A stretch of 64,000 nucleotides of DNA from Anodontia alba (GCA_964016985.1 OZ024834.1:80739211-80803210), one strand, 5' to 3'; positions 43,288-53,598 are shown, numbered from the stretch's first letter. Notes: generated by a model not told the origin, from the sequence alone. Translations and numbers: made by a program.

Positions 43288-43803
43288 TATCCTAATATTT
43301 CGTACTGACAGGCCTTAGCAAAACTGAAGGTCCAGATCACATGCCGCCTAATGTGGCATCTGATCAGGGTCTACACTGTTTGTCACTCATCAAGCAGTGT
43401 TTAAGATACATCAAACAGGCTGCTGGTTCATTCGGAATTTAACTGCCTCAACACTATTAAGGTCATGTTGAGCTGGTCAGTTTACCTTACCACACATTTC
43501 CTGGACAGGTTTAGTCCTCTAAGCAGTTAACCAGTACTTGAGCACATTCTTTCCCCAGAAACTGACAACAGCCCTTCTTGGATCAGAATGACCATAGAAA
43601 ATATTTCAGGACCAATTTTCATGAAAGAATGTTGGAAGACCAAGCGGGGATCAAACCCGTGATCTCTTGATCACAAGTCGGACATGCATCAGACTCAGCC
43701 ACCAAGGTTGACTATCAAACAGGCAGTGAAATGGACTTATTCAAATTTTGGGACAGCTACGCTAAGGAGTAAAGGTGTCCAAATATGTAGGGAAAATATC
43801 GTA
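43288..43803. mobile_element. MITE-6 split by a SINE-A
   Basis: Left: GTACTGACAGGCCTTAGC, core GGTCCAGATCACATGCCGCC / GGCATCTGATCAGGGTCTAC, TGTTTGTCACTCATC. Right, from 43725: AGTGAAATGGACTTATTCAA, TTTTGGGACAGCTACG, AGGTGTCCAAATATGTAGGG. Confidence 0.75.
43421..43713 (-). mobile_element. SINE-A, second subfamily, 11-bp TSD in MITE-6
   Basis: ATCAAACAGGC at 43410-43420 and 43714-43724. Body TTCATTCGGAATTTAACTGC to CAGCCACCAAGGTTGA, with B box GGGTTTGATCCCCGC on the minus strand. Confidence 0.9.
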
Positions 43804-43972
43804 AAAGAAGTTTTCAGATGTCAATTTTTGTTATTTTTGCACATATAATGCTAATTTTTTTAATAATCAATATTGATATAGCTTTTCCCTTTTTTCCCTG
43901 CAGTAACACTAACACCCTACCCCATACCACAAACAAATCCCTAAATCCCTACTCAACCCCACACATAGATGT

Positions 43973-44164
43973 GTTTACCCTTTAAGTGCCTATCACAATA
44001 ACTTGACATTTTTCTCTTATTTTTAAAAAAATATGTCTTTACATTGCATGTGAATCATCTGCAATTCACATGAAAGGTCAAGACTTATTTTCTCTGAAAA
44101 ATAATAAAATACAAACATTTAGATTGTCATCCGTTACAAATTTTGCTTGGCTCTTTAAAGGTAA
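43973..44164. mobile_element. MITE-4, both arms present
   Basis: TTTACCCTTTAAGTGCCTAT to TTGGCTCTTTAAAGGTAAA. Stem CATTGCATGTGAATCATCTG / GCAATTCACATGAAAGGTC, then AGACTTATTTTCTCTG. Confidence 0.8.
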
Positions 44165-44319
44165 ATAAACAAATTCTTTTTTTTTCTTTTTTGGTTGTGG
44201 CTATCCACTCAGTAAGCTTTCATAATTGTAAGGCATTCCAAAGACAACATTTGTTAATTCACTGCATCAAACCACATAGCTCTTACAGAACACTCGTAAT
44301 ACAGCAGGCTTGTTAAGGA

Positions 44320-46301
44320 TTTTGGCTGGTATGGCTTTAACAGCCCCATCAACACAAACAAGAGCTCCGCCAAGTGGGGCATTATACGCCCGTGGCAAGT
44401 AATAAGATGCAGCACATTAACTGGCTCCTGTATAATTCAGTGCTCCGGATATAAACTGTAAGTGGAATTACAAAAAAAAAAAATTAAAAAAAAATTCATT
44501 GGGGCATAATCTCTGCTGATATTTGGTGAACTGTAACCTAAGGGTCCAAGCTGGCCCAGAAATTAAGGGAGAAGTGACTTCTCCCTCCTGTGAAAATAGG
44601 GAGAAGTTTGCTGCTTCTAGGGAGAAGTGCTTTCTGACAGAGGACACACCACAGAAGCATGGCTATATTATAAGCTCATATGAGCCTTTGGCACATTATT
44701 ACCTCTAAACAATATGCTGTGAAAAGTTTACAAAAACTTTCAAAGGGGCATAAATCGGCAAATATTTGGTGCACTGAAACCTCAAAATAATATGTGCTGC
44801 TCCACATCATCGTGTAACTATTTATGAAGTTTCAGCTTGATCGGATGTAAACTGTAGGAGGATTTAGCCGGAAACAAAAAATTAATGGAAATTTTCAAAG
44901 GGGTTTAACTCTGCTAACATTTGGTGGACTGTAACCTTGAAACAATATGCGCTGCTCCACATCATGGTCTTACTACAAATCAAGTTTTAGCTTGATCAGA
45001 TGTAAACTGTAGGAGGATTTAGCCAGAAACAAAAAATTAATAGAAATTTTCAAAGGGGTTCAACTCTGCTAATATTTGGTGGACTGTAACCTTGAAACAA
45101 TACGCACTGCTCCATATCATGGTCTAACTGTACATGAAGTTTCAGCTTGATTGGATGTAAACTGTAGGAGGATTTAGCCATAAACTAAAAATTAATCAAA
45201 ATTTTCAAAGGGGTATAACTCCGCTAATATTTCGTGGACTGTAACCTTGAAACTATATGCGCTGCTCCACATCATGGTCTAACTATACATGAAGTTTCAG
45301 CTTGATCGGATGTAAACTGTAGGAGGAGTTAGCCGGAAACGAAAAGTCTACTGAAATTTTCAATGGGGCATAACTCTGCTAATATTTGGTGGACTGTAAC
45401 CTCGAAACAATATGCGCTGCTCCACATCATGGTCTAACTATACATGAAGTTTCAGCTTGATCGGATGTAAAATGTAGGAGGAGTTAACCGGAAATGAAAA
45501 GTTTACAGAAATTTTCAAAGGGGCATAATTCTGCAAACATTTGGTGGACTGTAACCCTGAAATAATATGAGCTGCGCCACATCATGGTCTAACTATATAC
45601 CAAGTTGTAGCTTGATCGGATGTAAACTGTAGGAGGAGTTAGCCGGAAACGAAAAGTCTACTGAAATTTTCAAAGGGGCATAACTCTGCTAATATTTGGT
45701 GGACTGTAACCTCAAAAACAATATGCGCTGCTCCACATCATGGTCTTACTATACATGAAGTTTCAGCTTGATTGGATGTAAAATGTAGGAGGAGTTAATT
45801 GGAAATGAAAAGTTTACAGAAATTTTCTAAGGGGCATAACTCTGCAAACATTTGGTGGACTGTAACCCCGAAATAATATGCACTGCGCCACATCATGGTC
45901 TAACAATATACCAAGTTTCAGCTTGATCAGATGTAAATTGTAGGAGGAGTTAGCCTGAAACAAAAAAGTTTACAGACGGACGGATGGACGCCATACCCCA
46001 TAACATAATACGTCCCGTTTTTCAAACAGGCGTATAATAAGGTCATGTCGAGCTAGTCAGTTTACCTTACCACACTTTTCCTGGGCAGGCTTAGCCCTCT
46101 AAGCAGTTAATCAGTACTATGTGTCCATCCTTTTGCCAACAACTGACACCTGCCCTTCTTGAATCAGTGGAAGGGAGAAAATGACTAGAAACTATTACAT
46201 GATCAATCTCCACAAAAGAATGTTGCCAGACCCAGCCGGGATCCAACCCACGACCTCCAGATCTCCAGTCGGATGTGCATCAGATTGGGCCACGAGGTAA
46301 T
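44320..46301 (-). mobile_element. SINE-A, second subfamily, split by P2
   Basis: 44320-44356 reads GATTTTGGCTGGTATGGCTT, TAACAGCCCCATCAACAC. 46039-46301 resumes TAAGGTCATGTCGAGCTAG through the head with GGGTTGGATCCCGGCTGGG on the minus strand. The joined order is that of an ordinary SINE-A, so P2 inserted within it. Confidence 0.8.
44357..46038 (+). mobile_element. P2 element copy 2, about 155-bp tandem core
   Basis: AACAAGAGCTCCGCCAAGTG, GGGCATTATACGCCCG to CAAACAGGCGTATAA. About ten units, one or two more than copy 1 at 4698-6191; the first 300 bp are nearly identical between copies. It ends with ACGGACGGATGGACGCCATA. Its host SINE gives an A/T insertion junction, as Helitrons favour. Confidence 0.8.
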
Positions 46302-46303
46302 TT

Positions 46304-46440
46304 TCTCCAGCTCTCCATTTAACAAATGCTGTCGGTACTCATTAGAAGTGTTTCTATTAAGTACCCACAACATGTTTTTATGGAGAAATAAGAAAAATTT
46401 TCCCCAAATTATCCCCTAATGCTCCTGCTTAACAAATATC
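46304..46440. mobile_element. Foldback-5 copy
   Basis: AGCTCTCCATTTAACAAATG, GGTACTCATTAGAAGTG / CTATTAAGTACCCACAACAT, ATGGAGAAATAAGAAAAAT, then CAAATTATCCCCTAATGCTC (alternative outer arm). Confidence 0.7.
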
Positions 46441-46594
46441 ATCTGTATTATCTAAAGCCAAGAAAGGCAGATTTTCCAATAACAAACATTTGATATCATT
46501 TGGGTCCCATACTCACATTATGTGGAAAATTCACAGATTCAGATCTTCCTGCGCATGCAAAGTGTGTTTTCTCTCTTGACTCTGGAATTCTTGT

Positions 46595-46804
46595 TTAACC
46601 CTTGTCATGCTGAATTAATTAAAATGCCATGCCCACTTCTAATTTCCAGCCAATCAGATTACTTGATCCGGGTTTTTGATAGAAATTCACATATTTAATA
46701 ACAAACTGTGCAGATCCAGATCAGTTGGCTTCAGAAGCCAACTGATCTGGATCTACATTGTTTGTTAAGACAAGGCATGTAGTGTTCAGCAAGAGAAGGG
46801 TTAA
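46595..46804 (-). mobile_element. MITE-1 copy 12
   Basis: TTAACCCTTGTCATGCTGAA to TTCAGCAAGAGAAGGGTTAA. Core GATCAGTTGGCTTCAG/AAGCCAACTGATCTGGATC with a shorter tip. Confidence 0.9.
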
Positions 46805-46877
46805 CCTTTACCACTATGAGGAAGTTTTTCATATTTTTTCCCAGAAAATAGGCTTTGACATTTCATGCAAATTGTAC
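46801..46877. mobile_element. MITE-3 left-arm fragment
   Basis: TTAACCTTTACCACTATGAG, then GGCTTTGACATTTCATGCAA, ATTGTACCCC. It shares TTAA with MITE-1 copy 12 and stops at the hinge. Confidence 0.7.
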
Positions 46878-46887
46878 CCCACAATAT

Positions 46888-47370
46888 GCTTTCAATGAGA
46901 ATTTTTTCTTATTTCTCCAGAAAAACATATGATGTGGGTACTAGTTAGTTTGTTTGTTTGTTTGTGTTGAGGTTTTACGGCCCAGTCAACCCTATGGGTC
47001 ATGTCGAGAGCGGTCAGTTTACCTAACCACACATTTACTGGGAAGGCTTAGTCCTCTAAGCGGTTAACCAGTATTGTGCACATTCTTTCGCCAGAAACTG
47101 ACAACTGCCCTTCTTGAATCAGGGGAAGGGAGAGAATGACCATAGAAAATATTTCATGATCAATCTCCACGAAAGAATGTTACCTACCTCAGCTGGGGTT
47201 GAACCCGCGACCTCCTGGTCTCCAGTCGGACGGCGCATCCAACTGAGCCACCAAGGCTGGGTACTAGTTAGAAGCATCTCAATGAGGCACTTCTAATGAG
47301 TACCAACAACATATATTTTTGATGAGAAATAAGAAAAATATCAATACTTTTGTTTGAATCTGGAGCTGGG
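46888..47370. mobile_element. Foldback-5 split by a SINE-A
   Basis: Left arm TTTCTTATTTCTCCAGAAAA, GATGTGGGTACTAGTTAG. Right part resumes AAGCATCTCAATGAGGCACT, TCTAATGAGTACCAACAAC, GAGAAATAAGAAAAATATC. Confidence 0.8.
46949..47258 (-). mobile_element. SINE-A, full length, 13-bp TSD in Foldback-5
   Basis: GGGTACTAGTTAG at 46936-46948 and 47259-47271. The tail begins TTTGTTTGTTTGTTTGTGTT; the head at the right end has B box GGGTTCAACCCCAGC and A box TGGCTCAGTTGG on the minus strand. Confidence 0.93.
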
Positions 47371-47410
47371 CAGTGACATGGAAGCTATTATGGAAAGCCC
47401 TAAATTCTTA

Positions 47411-47925
47411 TTAACCCGTTGAAGACTGAAGACCCCTTAACGGGTAACTGGCAAACAGTGCAGACCCAGATCAGACGCCACAGAAGGTGGAGTCTGATCT
47501 GGGTCTCCACTGTTTGAAAATAGTTCAACCATTTTTATGTAGGAATACCGTATTTGACTTACCGCACTGTGCGCTTTGGTTTTTCAAAATACTGGGAAAA
47601 CTTGTGGAAAAATATGTACTAAAGGTACACTAAAAAAAATGATCAGCAAGGGACCTATCAAATGATGCCTATACGATGTTTTCACATGTGTTTTCTGATT
47701 TTCTTTATAAAAGCATATGCTATGGGTTTCCACATCATATGCCTTTATAAAGAAGTAGATATTGGCTGTAATCTGAAGACTATGGAATTGCTTGACTATG
47801 CGCTTATAGGGGTATGTGCGGTAATTATGCTGAATACGGTATCTATATCAAACAGCCTGACATACCTAGAAAATGGACTCTTCCAATATATAGTGGGAGA
47901 ATTTATTCAGTCTTTAATGGGTTAA
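47411..47925 (+). mobile_element. MITE-2 carrying a 292-bp insertion
   Basis: TTAACCCGTTGAAGACTGAA to CAGTCTTTAATGGGTTAA. Core GGCAAACAGTGCAGACCCAG / GATCTGGGTCTCCACTGTTT around ACGCCACAGAAGGTGGAGTC. The break lies between AGGAA and TCTATATC, where the copy at 36894 is continuous. Confidence 0.85.
47548..47839. mobile_element. 292-bp element with CCGTATT ends at a TA
   Basis: Left CCGTATTTGACTTACCGCA, right TGCGGTAATTATGCTGAATA, CGG. Termini and subterminal ACCGCA/TGCGGT are inverted. TA flanks both sides (47546-47547, 47840-47841). TA targets suggest Tc1/mariner-type mobilisation (inference). The 87-codon frame inside has no recognisable domain. Confidence 0.75.
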
Positions 47926-48016
47926 GGCATTTTCTGCCATCATTTGCTTAAAAGGCTCCTTTTCATTTCATACTGCCTGGAGAGCGACAATAACTGACAC
48001 AGAAGACTCGTTTAAT

Positions 48017-48222
48017 TGTTAGGAGGAGTATTTGATGATAATTCTAGGATTTTTCTTATTTCTCCATAAAAAATATGTTGTGGGTACTCATTAGAAGGGC
48101 CTTGGTGAGGCCCTTCTAATGAGTACCCACAACAAATGTTTTTCATGGAGAACTGGCAAAAATTATCCCAGAATTATCATCAAATTCTTCTCCTTAGCAA
48201 GACCTCTGCTTGCAATTTCTAA
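48017..48222. mobile_element. Foldback-5, alternative outer arm, complete
   Basis: GTTAGGAGGAGTATTTGATG and CATCAAATTCTTCTCCTTAG, ATAATTCTAGGAT / ATCCCAGAATTAT. Inner arms TACTCATTAGAAGGGCCTTG / AGGCCCTTCTAATGAGTACC are perfect for 20 bp. Confidence 0.85.
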
Positions 48223-48401
48223 TGCCAGTGCAATAAAAATATAAATCAAATTTTACCTGAAATGAAAATCTGTGTGGGATGCAGTGATGTGCTTTTATTA
48301 GTCTACAGATGTATTCCACTTAGAATCTATCTCTGAAGTTACCTGAAAGAATATAAAATACCATATTTACCATTATACAGATGAAGATGTTGTTTTTTTT
48401 T

Positions 48402-48625
48402 CTGGTTTGGTGTTTAACGGCCCTGTCAACACTACTATTGTTATGTGGAGCCGGTCAGTTCAGGGCCCAGTCAACACTATGAAGGTCATGTCGAAGCGGT
48501 CAGTTTACCTACACTCTCTTCTTGGGCAGGCTTAGTCGTCTAAGTGGTTAACCAGTACTTGTGACATTCTTTCACCAGAAACTGACAACTGCCCTCCTTG
48601 AATCAGCAGAAAGAGAGAGCATGTC
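48402..48625 (-). mobile_element. SINE-A with internal duplication, head missing
   Basis: GGCCCTGTCAACACTACTAT, GGAGCCGGTCAGTT is followed directly by a second GGGCCCAGTCAACACTATGA, AAGCGGTCAGTT. It then runs to GAGAGAGCATG without the tRNA head. Confidence 0.75.
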
Positions 48626-48629
48626 CATA

Positions 48630-48960
48630 CTGTTTGTCATTCTCAGACAAATTAAAGATACATCACCAGGGCAGTCAGAAATTAACCCTTGTCCTGCTGA
48701 ACCCGGATATACCCTGCCTTTGCAAACAGTGTAAATCCAGATCAGTTGGCTTCTAAGAAGCCAACTGATCTGGATCTACACTGTTTGCCATTAAGTATGT
48801 GAATTTATATCAACAATCTGGATCAAGTAATCTGATTGGCTGAAAATTTGAAAAAGGGAGTGGCATCTTAATTTGTTCAGCAGGACAAGGGTTAATTAAT
48901 GTACCTGTTCAATTTTAGAATATGTACAGTACATTGCAAAGGTGTCCAAATATTTAGAGT
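48630..48960. mobile_element. MITE-6 remnants around a MITE-1
   Basis: CATACTGTTTGTCATTCTCA and GATACATCACCAGGGCAG on the left; TTCAATTTTAGAATATGTAC and AAGGTGTCCAAATATTTAGA on the right of MITE-1 copy 13. Confidence 0.6.
48682..48895 (+). mobile_element. MITE-1 copy 13
   Basis: TTAACCCTTGTCCTGCTGAA to TTCAGCAGGACAAGGGTTAA, perfect 20-bp ends. Core tip is TTGGCTTCTAAGAAGCCAA. Confidence 0.95.
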
Positions 48961-49185
48961 TCATTTCAGGGTTATAAGTGTAAAGGCCCCTTTTCTCCTG
49001 AGATGGGTGATATGTACACAAAGGTTGTGTTTTTCCATATGAGCTGCAACATGAGAAAAGGTATCTTCGAGGTAAATGCAAACAGGCAAGATCTGGAACA
49101 GCCAACGGAGATATGTAGACTGATCAGGAACTTTGCTATACTTTCTTATATTCTATGGTACCCAATAATTCTATAAGGGGACAGT

Positions 49186-49232
49186 GAAGGTCCTGATCAG
49201 GATGCACGAATGCGCAGGCTGATCTGGGCCTT
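49186..49232. repeat. Isolated core-like hairpin
   Basis: GGACAGTGAAGGTCCTGATC and GATCTGGGCCTTCGCTGTCC are inverted around a GATGCACGAATGCGCAGG-type loop. It is probably the centre of another small palindromic family; ends are not found. Confidence 0.6.
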
Positions 49233-49447
49233 CGCTGTCCGCATATGCCCAAAGAGGCGAAAACACCTTTCAGCATGGTGCGACCTATATAAAACTAGTG
49301 TGCTCAATCAATACCACCATAAAAGGAACTTTTACATCAATTTTTAAACAATAACTTCCCGATTGACAGCTTACAGCACAGTAGAACACATAATACTGAA
49401 TTAATTGAGACAATACAATCAAAAACACCCCTTATTACACCTTGTTA
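49233..49447. other. No recognisable feature
   Basis: AT-rich spacer. Confidence 0.4.
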
Positions 49448-49970
49448 TCATAGCTCCAGATAATAGAGGGTATCCACACAATATTTTTCTTATTTCTCCA
49501 TGAACACATATTTTGCGAGTACTCACAGGCTCCTTCGAAAAAGTAGGGAATAAAGTAGGGCTCAAAATTTTGAAAAAGTAGGGCAAAAGTAGGAATTTCA
49601 ATCATGAAAAGTAGGGATAGTAGGGATGTTCTGAGTGTTTTCACACTTAGAAAAAGATATTATAAGCAAACAAAGTTTTCTCTGAACAATAACACTACAT
49701 TACCTTGGAAAGGAAATACCAAAATAAATGTTCAAAAAAAGACAACTGCAGTAAAAATATTTTATAAACTTTGATGATCTGATTTTTAAAAACTCTGAGC
49801 GAGTGAGGAAAAAATTGCTAGCGAGGAAAAAAAATATAATTTTTTGTCACTTCAAACGTTTTTGGAATAAAAAGTAAGGATAGTAGGGCATTTTCAGAAA
49901 AAAAAGTAGGGAAAAGTAGGGCCCACTTGAAAGCCTTACTGACATCAAGGAGCAGGAAGAAAAATATCAG
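49448..49970. mobile_element. Foldback-5 with an inserted AAAAGTAGGG-type element
   Basis: Left arm ATAGCTCCAGATAATAGAGG, TATCCACACAATATTTTTC, CGAGTACTCA. The insertion 49526-49941 starts CAGGCTCCTTCGAAAAAGTA and ends TAGGGCCCACTTGAAAGCCT, TACTG, with GTAGGG subrepeats on both sides. The host resumes as GGAGCAGGAAGAAAAATATC. The CAG...CTG ends suggest a hAT-like element but I found no matching 8-bp duplication. Confidence 0.6.
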
Positions 49971-49971
49971 G

Positions 49972-50077
49972 GCCCAGTTGATCAAAGCGTCATTAGCTTA
50001 ACAAGCTCGTTAAGGGTCATTCCGTTAACTGTTTTAGCGGATTCAATATACAATATTCTGATCTTTTTTGCTGAAAA
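49972..50077. mobile_element. GGGCCCAGTT foldback, one arm
   Basis: GGGCCCAGTTGATCAAAGCG, TCATTAGCTTAACAAGCTCG, then TTTTTTGCTGAAAAT. This is the right arm of the 8467-8710 element in opposite orientation; a SINE-A follows. Confidence 0.7.
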
Positions 50078-50346
50078 TGGGGTCATGTCGAGCGCGGTCA
50101 GTTTACCTAACCACACGTTTACTGGGCAGGCTTAGTCCTCTAAGCGGTTAACCAGTATTGTGCACATTCTTTCGCCAGAAACTGACAACTGCCCTTCTTG
50201 AATCAGCGGAAGGGAGAGAATGACCCTAGAAAATATTTCATGATCAATCTCCACGAAAGAATGTTGCCGACCTCGGCGGGGGTTGAACCCGCGACCTCCT
50301 GATCTCCAGTCGGACGGCGCATCCAACTGAGCCACCGAGGCCAGCT
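50078..50346 (-). mobile_element. SINE-A, tail lost, well-kept head
   Basis: GGGGTCATGTCGAGCGCGGT to CACCGAGGCCAGC. It is close to the consensus of this window, with B box GGGTTCAACCCCCGC on the minus strand. It joins a truncated MITE-1 without any TSD. Confidence 0.88.
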
Positions 50347-50508
50347 CAGCCAATCAGATAACTTGATCCAGGTTGTTGATATAAATTCCCATACAGAATG
50401 ACAAACAGTGTAGATCCATATCAGTTGGCTTCTTCAGAAGCCAACTGATCTCAATCTAAAATATTTGCAAAGGCAGGGTATAACTGGGATCAGCAGGACC
50501 AGGGTTAA
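50347..50508 (-). mobile_element. MITE-1 copy 14, left end lost
   Basis: It begins at CAGCCAATCAGATAACTTG and ends ATCAGCAGGACCAGGGTTAA. Core GATCCATATCAGTTGGCTTC / GAAGCCAACTGATCTCAATC is intact. Confidence 0.85.
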
Positions 50509-51345
50509 AACTGTCAAAAAAAAACTGACACCTTACAGGTAACATAGCAGCAAACATAATAAAATACACCAATTTTTTATTATTAATATGAAATAAATAG
50601 ATGTTACCTACGAAACAAGCTTAAGCATTTTGTGCATTTTTTTTTCTTTTTTTCACCAGGTATGCAAAGTTGCAGACCAGACAAAACCTGTTTAAATAGG
50701 TCCGAGACAAAGTGCACAACATTGAATATTATGCTTATGTCAATTTACCAGAGTTTCCTAGGAAACATCGCTCTACTGTATTGTTTTTTTGTTGTTTTTT
50801 TTGTTTACATATTTAAAAAGTGAGGCAAGTGAAAAGAGGTTGATTTCATACTAAATACTGCTATATTACCTAGTCTGAATCATCTAAAATTTGCCATCCG
50901 TGATACCCAAATTTGATGCCTTCAGGGTACAATGGAAGCATGTCCTAAAAACACCCTAACTGTGCGTCAGTGTGGATCGGTCTGCCTTGGCTTTTGGGCT
51001 TGGGGATGGGGCGTAGTACTCTCCATGGCATCATTACTGCTATCAATTATGCCATACAGTGTATCTCGGTTTCTAGGTATTAACTTTAAGGATGCTTATG
51101 ATGTTTATCAATAACACGAGCTACGACACAATTTGACAAGCAAATCATTGTGCAGCATGTGTACAGACAAAAGTCATTAAAGTACAAACAATCAGCTGAT
51201 CGCCAGTCAGCTGAAATCATCACATATCCTACCATTATCATGTTGTCAGCGATAAATTCTTCCCTATGCATAATTTCTGTTATGTGCTGTAGGAATGTAA
51301 TCCATTTTTTACAGCAATACTTCAGTACTTACCCTTAAATACACG
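50509..51345. other. No gene or repeat family recognised
   Basis: AT-rich DNA with T-runs (50637-50652). Short open frames (50632-50823, 50932-51114) have no domains, and a signal-peptide-like hydrophobic stretch in the second is not enough to call a gene. One of the more repeat-free stretches in the window. Confidence 0.45.
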
Positions 51346-51690
51346 AAAATTGTTTAATGCCAGAGAAATCTCAGATTAAAAATGGCAGCTAAAACGCAGA
51401 TCAGTCTTGCAGTCATCCATGTCAATGATGTAAAAATGTATCCTTCTATCTCATTGGCTGTACGATTCTTTACAGCCAATGAGATCGCTTGCAACGACTG
51501 ACTGGCTTTCCATGTTTGCAGCGGAGCATGTCTGATCATCGATTTTTTCGGAAACCAGTCCAATGGCTACGGCCTTATTAGCCTTGGTTTTCAGGTTCAA
51601 CATTAAGCCAATACACTCCGCTGTAGATATGGAAAACCAGTCAACCGCCGCATGCCAAGTCTTCTGCATAGTATGTGAGAGACTCATGAT
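51346..51690. repeat. Inverted-repeat-rich segment
   Basis: A 15-bp perfect stem ATCTCATTGGCTGTA/TACAGCCAATGAGAT (51448-51462, 51471-51485) has an 8-nt loop. A longer inverted pair, GACTGGCTTTCCATGTTTGC (51500) with GGAAAACCAGTC (51632-51643), encloses 90 bp. A 78-codon minus frame spans it with no recognised domain. Confidence 0.55.
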
Positions 51691-51699
51691 ACCTATAGT

Positions 51700-51764
51700 A
51701 CGAGCTTAAGCTTCGCCACCTGCAAAGCAGGTGGTGACCTGCGAATCAGGTCGCTTAAGCTCGT
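51700..51764. other. T-shaped three-way hairpin
   Basis: Outer stem ACGAGCTTAAGC (51700-51711) with GCTTAAGCTCGT (51753-51764), perfect 12 bp. Inside are two hairpins: CCACCTGC-AAA-GCAGGTGG (51716-51734) and GACCTG-CGAAT-CAGGTC (51736-51752). All pairs are Watson-Crick. It could be a transposon end or a structured RNA; no associated gene. Confidence 0.8.
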
Positions 51765-51961
51765 TATTATTTATTCAAGCCCCCTCCTGTTAAACAACTC
51801 TTCGAAGACTATTCTATTAGTATGTTACAGGATGACTTCTAAGATCCTTCACATAGTTGGATATGCATAACTCTTCTAAGATCATCATAAATGTTAGTCT
51901 GTTACATAATCATAATGACTCTTCAAGTCAATTAAACATAGCTCTTCCAAAATTCTCTTAA
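51765..51961. repeat. Loose units of the 38-bp minisatellite
   Basis: GTTACAGGATGACTTCTAAG, AGTCTGTTACATAATC and AATGACTCTTCAAG foreshadow the array at 52520. Confidence 0.5.
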
Positions 51962-52130
51962 CCCGACTATTGTCCTTTTGGAGAGGTATGCCAACTCTAA
52001 ACCTGTTATACTTACTATACACCAGATGCAACCATTCAGAGCAGGTGCTCCCATACAGGACAGAACCTACTTTCATACAAACATGCCACCCATCATTAGA
52101 AAGTCATATGCTGGATTTTACTCACGCTAA
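51962..52130. repeat. Dispersed repeat R2, copy 1
   Basis: GAGAGGTATGCCAACTCTAA, CTTACTATACACCAGATGCA, CCCATACAGGACAGAACC, TCATTAGAAAGTCATATGCT, GGATTTTACTCACGCTAA. It matches 63840-64000 in the same orientation almost throughout. Confidence 0.85.
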
Positions 52131-52519
52131 TATACCAAATTTTAAAGTCAGCAATTTAGGCACTCACTTCGTCAATTTTATTACAATTTTCTGGGGAAAA
52201 AACACCCGCAACACCTAAATCATTTCCAATGAGGAAGAAGTAGGAACACATAAGAACATACCCATTTCTTTCTGAATGCTGGTTTCTTGTAAATTTTCTT
52301 CTTTTTTTGTTTTAAGTGTCTCAAACAGTTCCCAAACAGTTCCTGTTTGTCATATGACTGTAAGTAATGTGATCATTACTTTTCTGGTAAAATGGCCACA
52401 TTCATCAGCAAAATAGGTGTGAAAATGGCATTGTAACTGAGACAAAAGCAAGGGATAAATGGCTTCTCAATAGGGCTACCCCTCTAACATGCCTGATTTA
52501 CAATTTATGCTGCAGTCTA
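52131..52519. other. No recognisable feature
   Basis: AT-rich DNA; CCCAAACAGTTCCTGTTTG gives a short local repeat. Nothing else is supported. Confidence 0.45.
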
Positions 52520-53155
52520 AGGGTTAATCTGTTATACAATGATCCTTCTAAAATCATGCTCTTAATCTGTTACACAATGACTATTCTAAGATCATTCTCT
52601 TAATCTGTTACTCAAAGATCTTCTCTAAATTTGTTACACAATGACCCAAGATCATTTCTTAATCTGTTACACAATGACTCAAGATCATTCTCTTGATTTG
52701 TTGCACAATGACCCTTCTAAGATCATTCACTTAATATGTTGCCCAATGACACTCTCTAAGATCATTCTCTTCGAAGATCATTCTCTTTATCTGTTACACA
52801 ATGACCCTTCTAGGATCATTCTCTTCCTCTGTTACACAATGACCTTCTAAGATTATTCTTATCTAAGATCATTCTTTTAATCTGTTACACAATGTCCCTT
52901 CTAAGACAATTCTTTATCTCAGTGACACTTCTAAGATCATTCTCTTGATCTGTTACCCAATGGCTCTTCTAAGCGCTTTCTTTTTATCTGTTACCCAATG
53001 ACACTTCTAAGATCTTTCTTTTCTAAGATTGTTCAAATCTATTACCTGACAACACTTCTAAGATCATTCTCTTCTAAGATCATTCTCTTCTAAGATCATT
53101 CTCTTAAATCTGTCAGACAATGACCCTTCTAAGGTCATTCTCTTCCAAGGTCTTA
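52520..53155. repeat. Minisatellite, unit about 38 bp
   Basis: AATCTGTTACACAATGACCC + TTCTAAGATCATTCTCTT repeats about 17 times, with the second half also duplicated alone (TTCTAAGATCATTCTC three times near 53055-53105). No spacers of constant length, so not a CRISPR. Confidence 0.9.
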
Positions 53156-53196
53156 CATCAAATTTGTGTTGTGGCATCCTATTAAAATATTTCAGA

Positions 53197-53598
53197 TAGT
53201 GTTGTGCCGATTAATCGAAATAATAGAAACCTAATCGGATGAGCCCTCTATCGGCAACTATCGATAATTGTTTTTCACTATCGATTATTTGAAATTCTAT
53301 TTTTAGAAATGTGGGCCAAAAGTCACATAATGAGACCTACAAATTAAGAGTATTATGGAAGACTCATTGACTAGAAACATGACTGCAAAATCTGCTTTGT
53401 CTTGAAACAACCTATATCTTAAATTACCTTAGTTATGCTATTATATGCTGTTGCATTATATAGAAACATAAATCGCATATGCTATAATGATTTATCATTT
53501 GACCCCAGTTATGGGATATCTGATTGTATAATCGATAATCAATCAGTTATACTTTCCCGATAATCGATTGTGATTTTCCTCTCCGATTCCCAACACTA
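53197..53598. mobile_element. hAT-like MITE, 402 bp
   Basis: Left TAGTGTTGTGCCGATTAATC, right GATTCCCAACACTA, inverted. ATTTCAGA (53189-53196) and ATCTCAGA (53599-53606) are an 8-bp duplication with one mismatch, as hAT elements make. ATCGATAATCG-type palindromes fill the subterminal regions. The flanks GTTGTGGCATC and GATGCCACAAC are inverted, so the target was itself a hairpin. Confidence 0.75.

Noticed and set aside
51354..51687. Minus-strand frames of 69-78 codons
   Set aside because: They overlap each other in different frames and lie across inverted repeats; no known motif.
51700..51764. Viral hairpin terminus
   Set aside because: The T shape recalls hairpin-ended viral genomes, but there is no replication or capsid gene trace nearby and no second terminus, so I keep it only as a structural observation.
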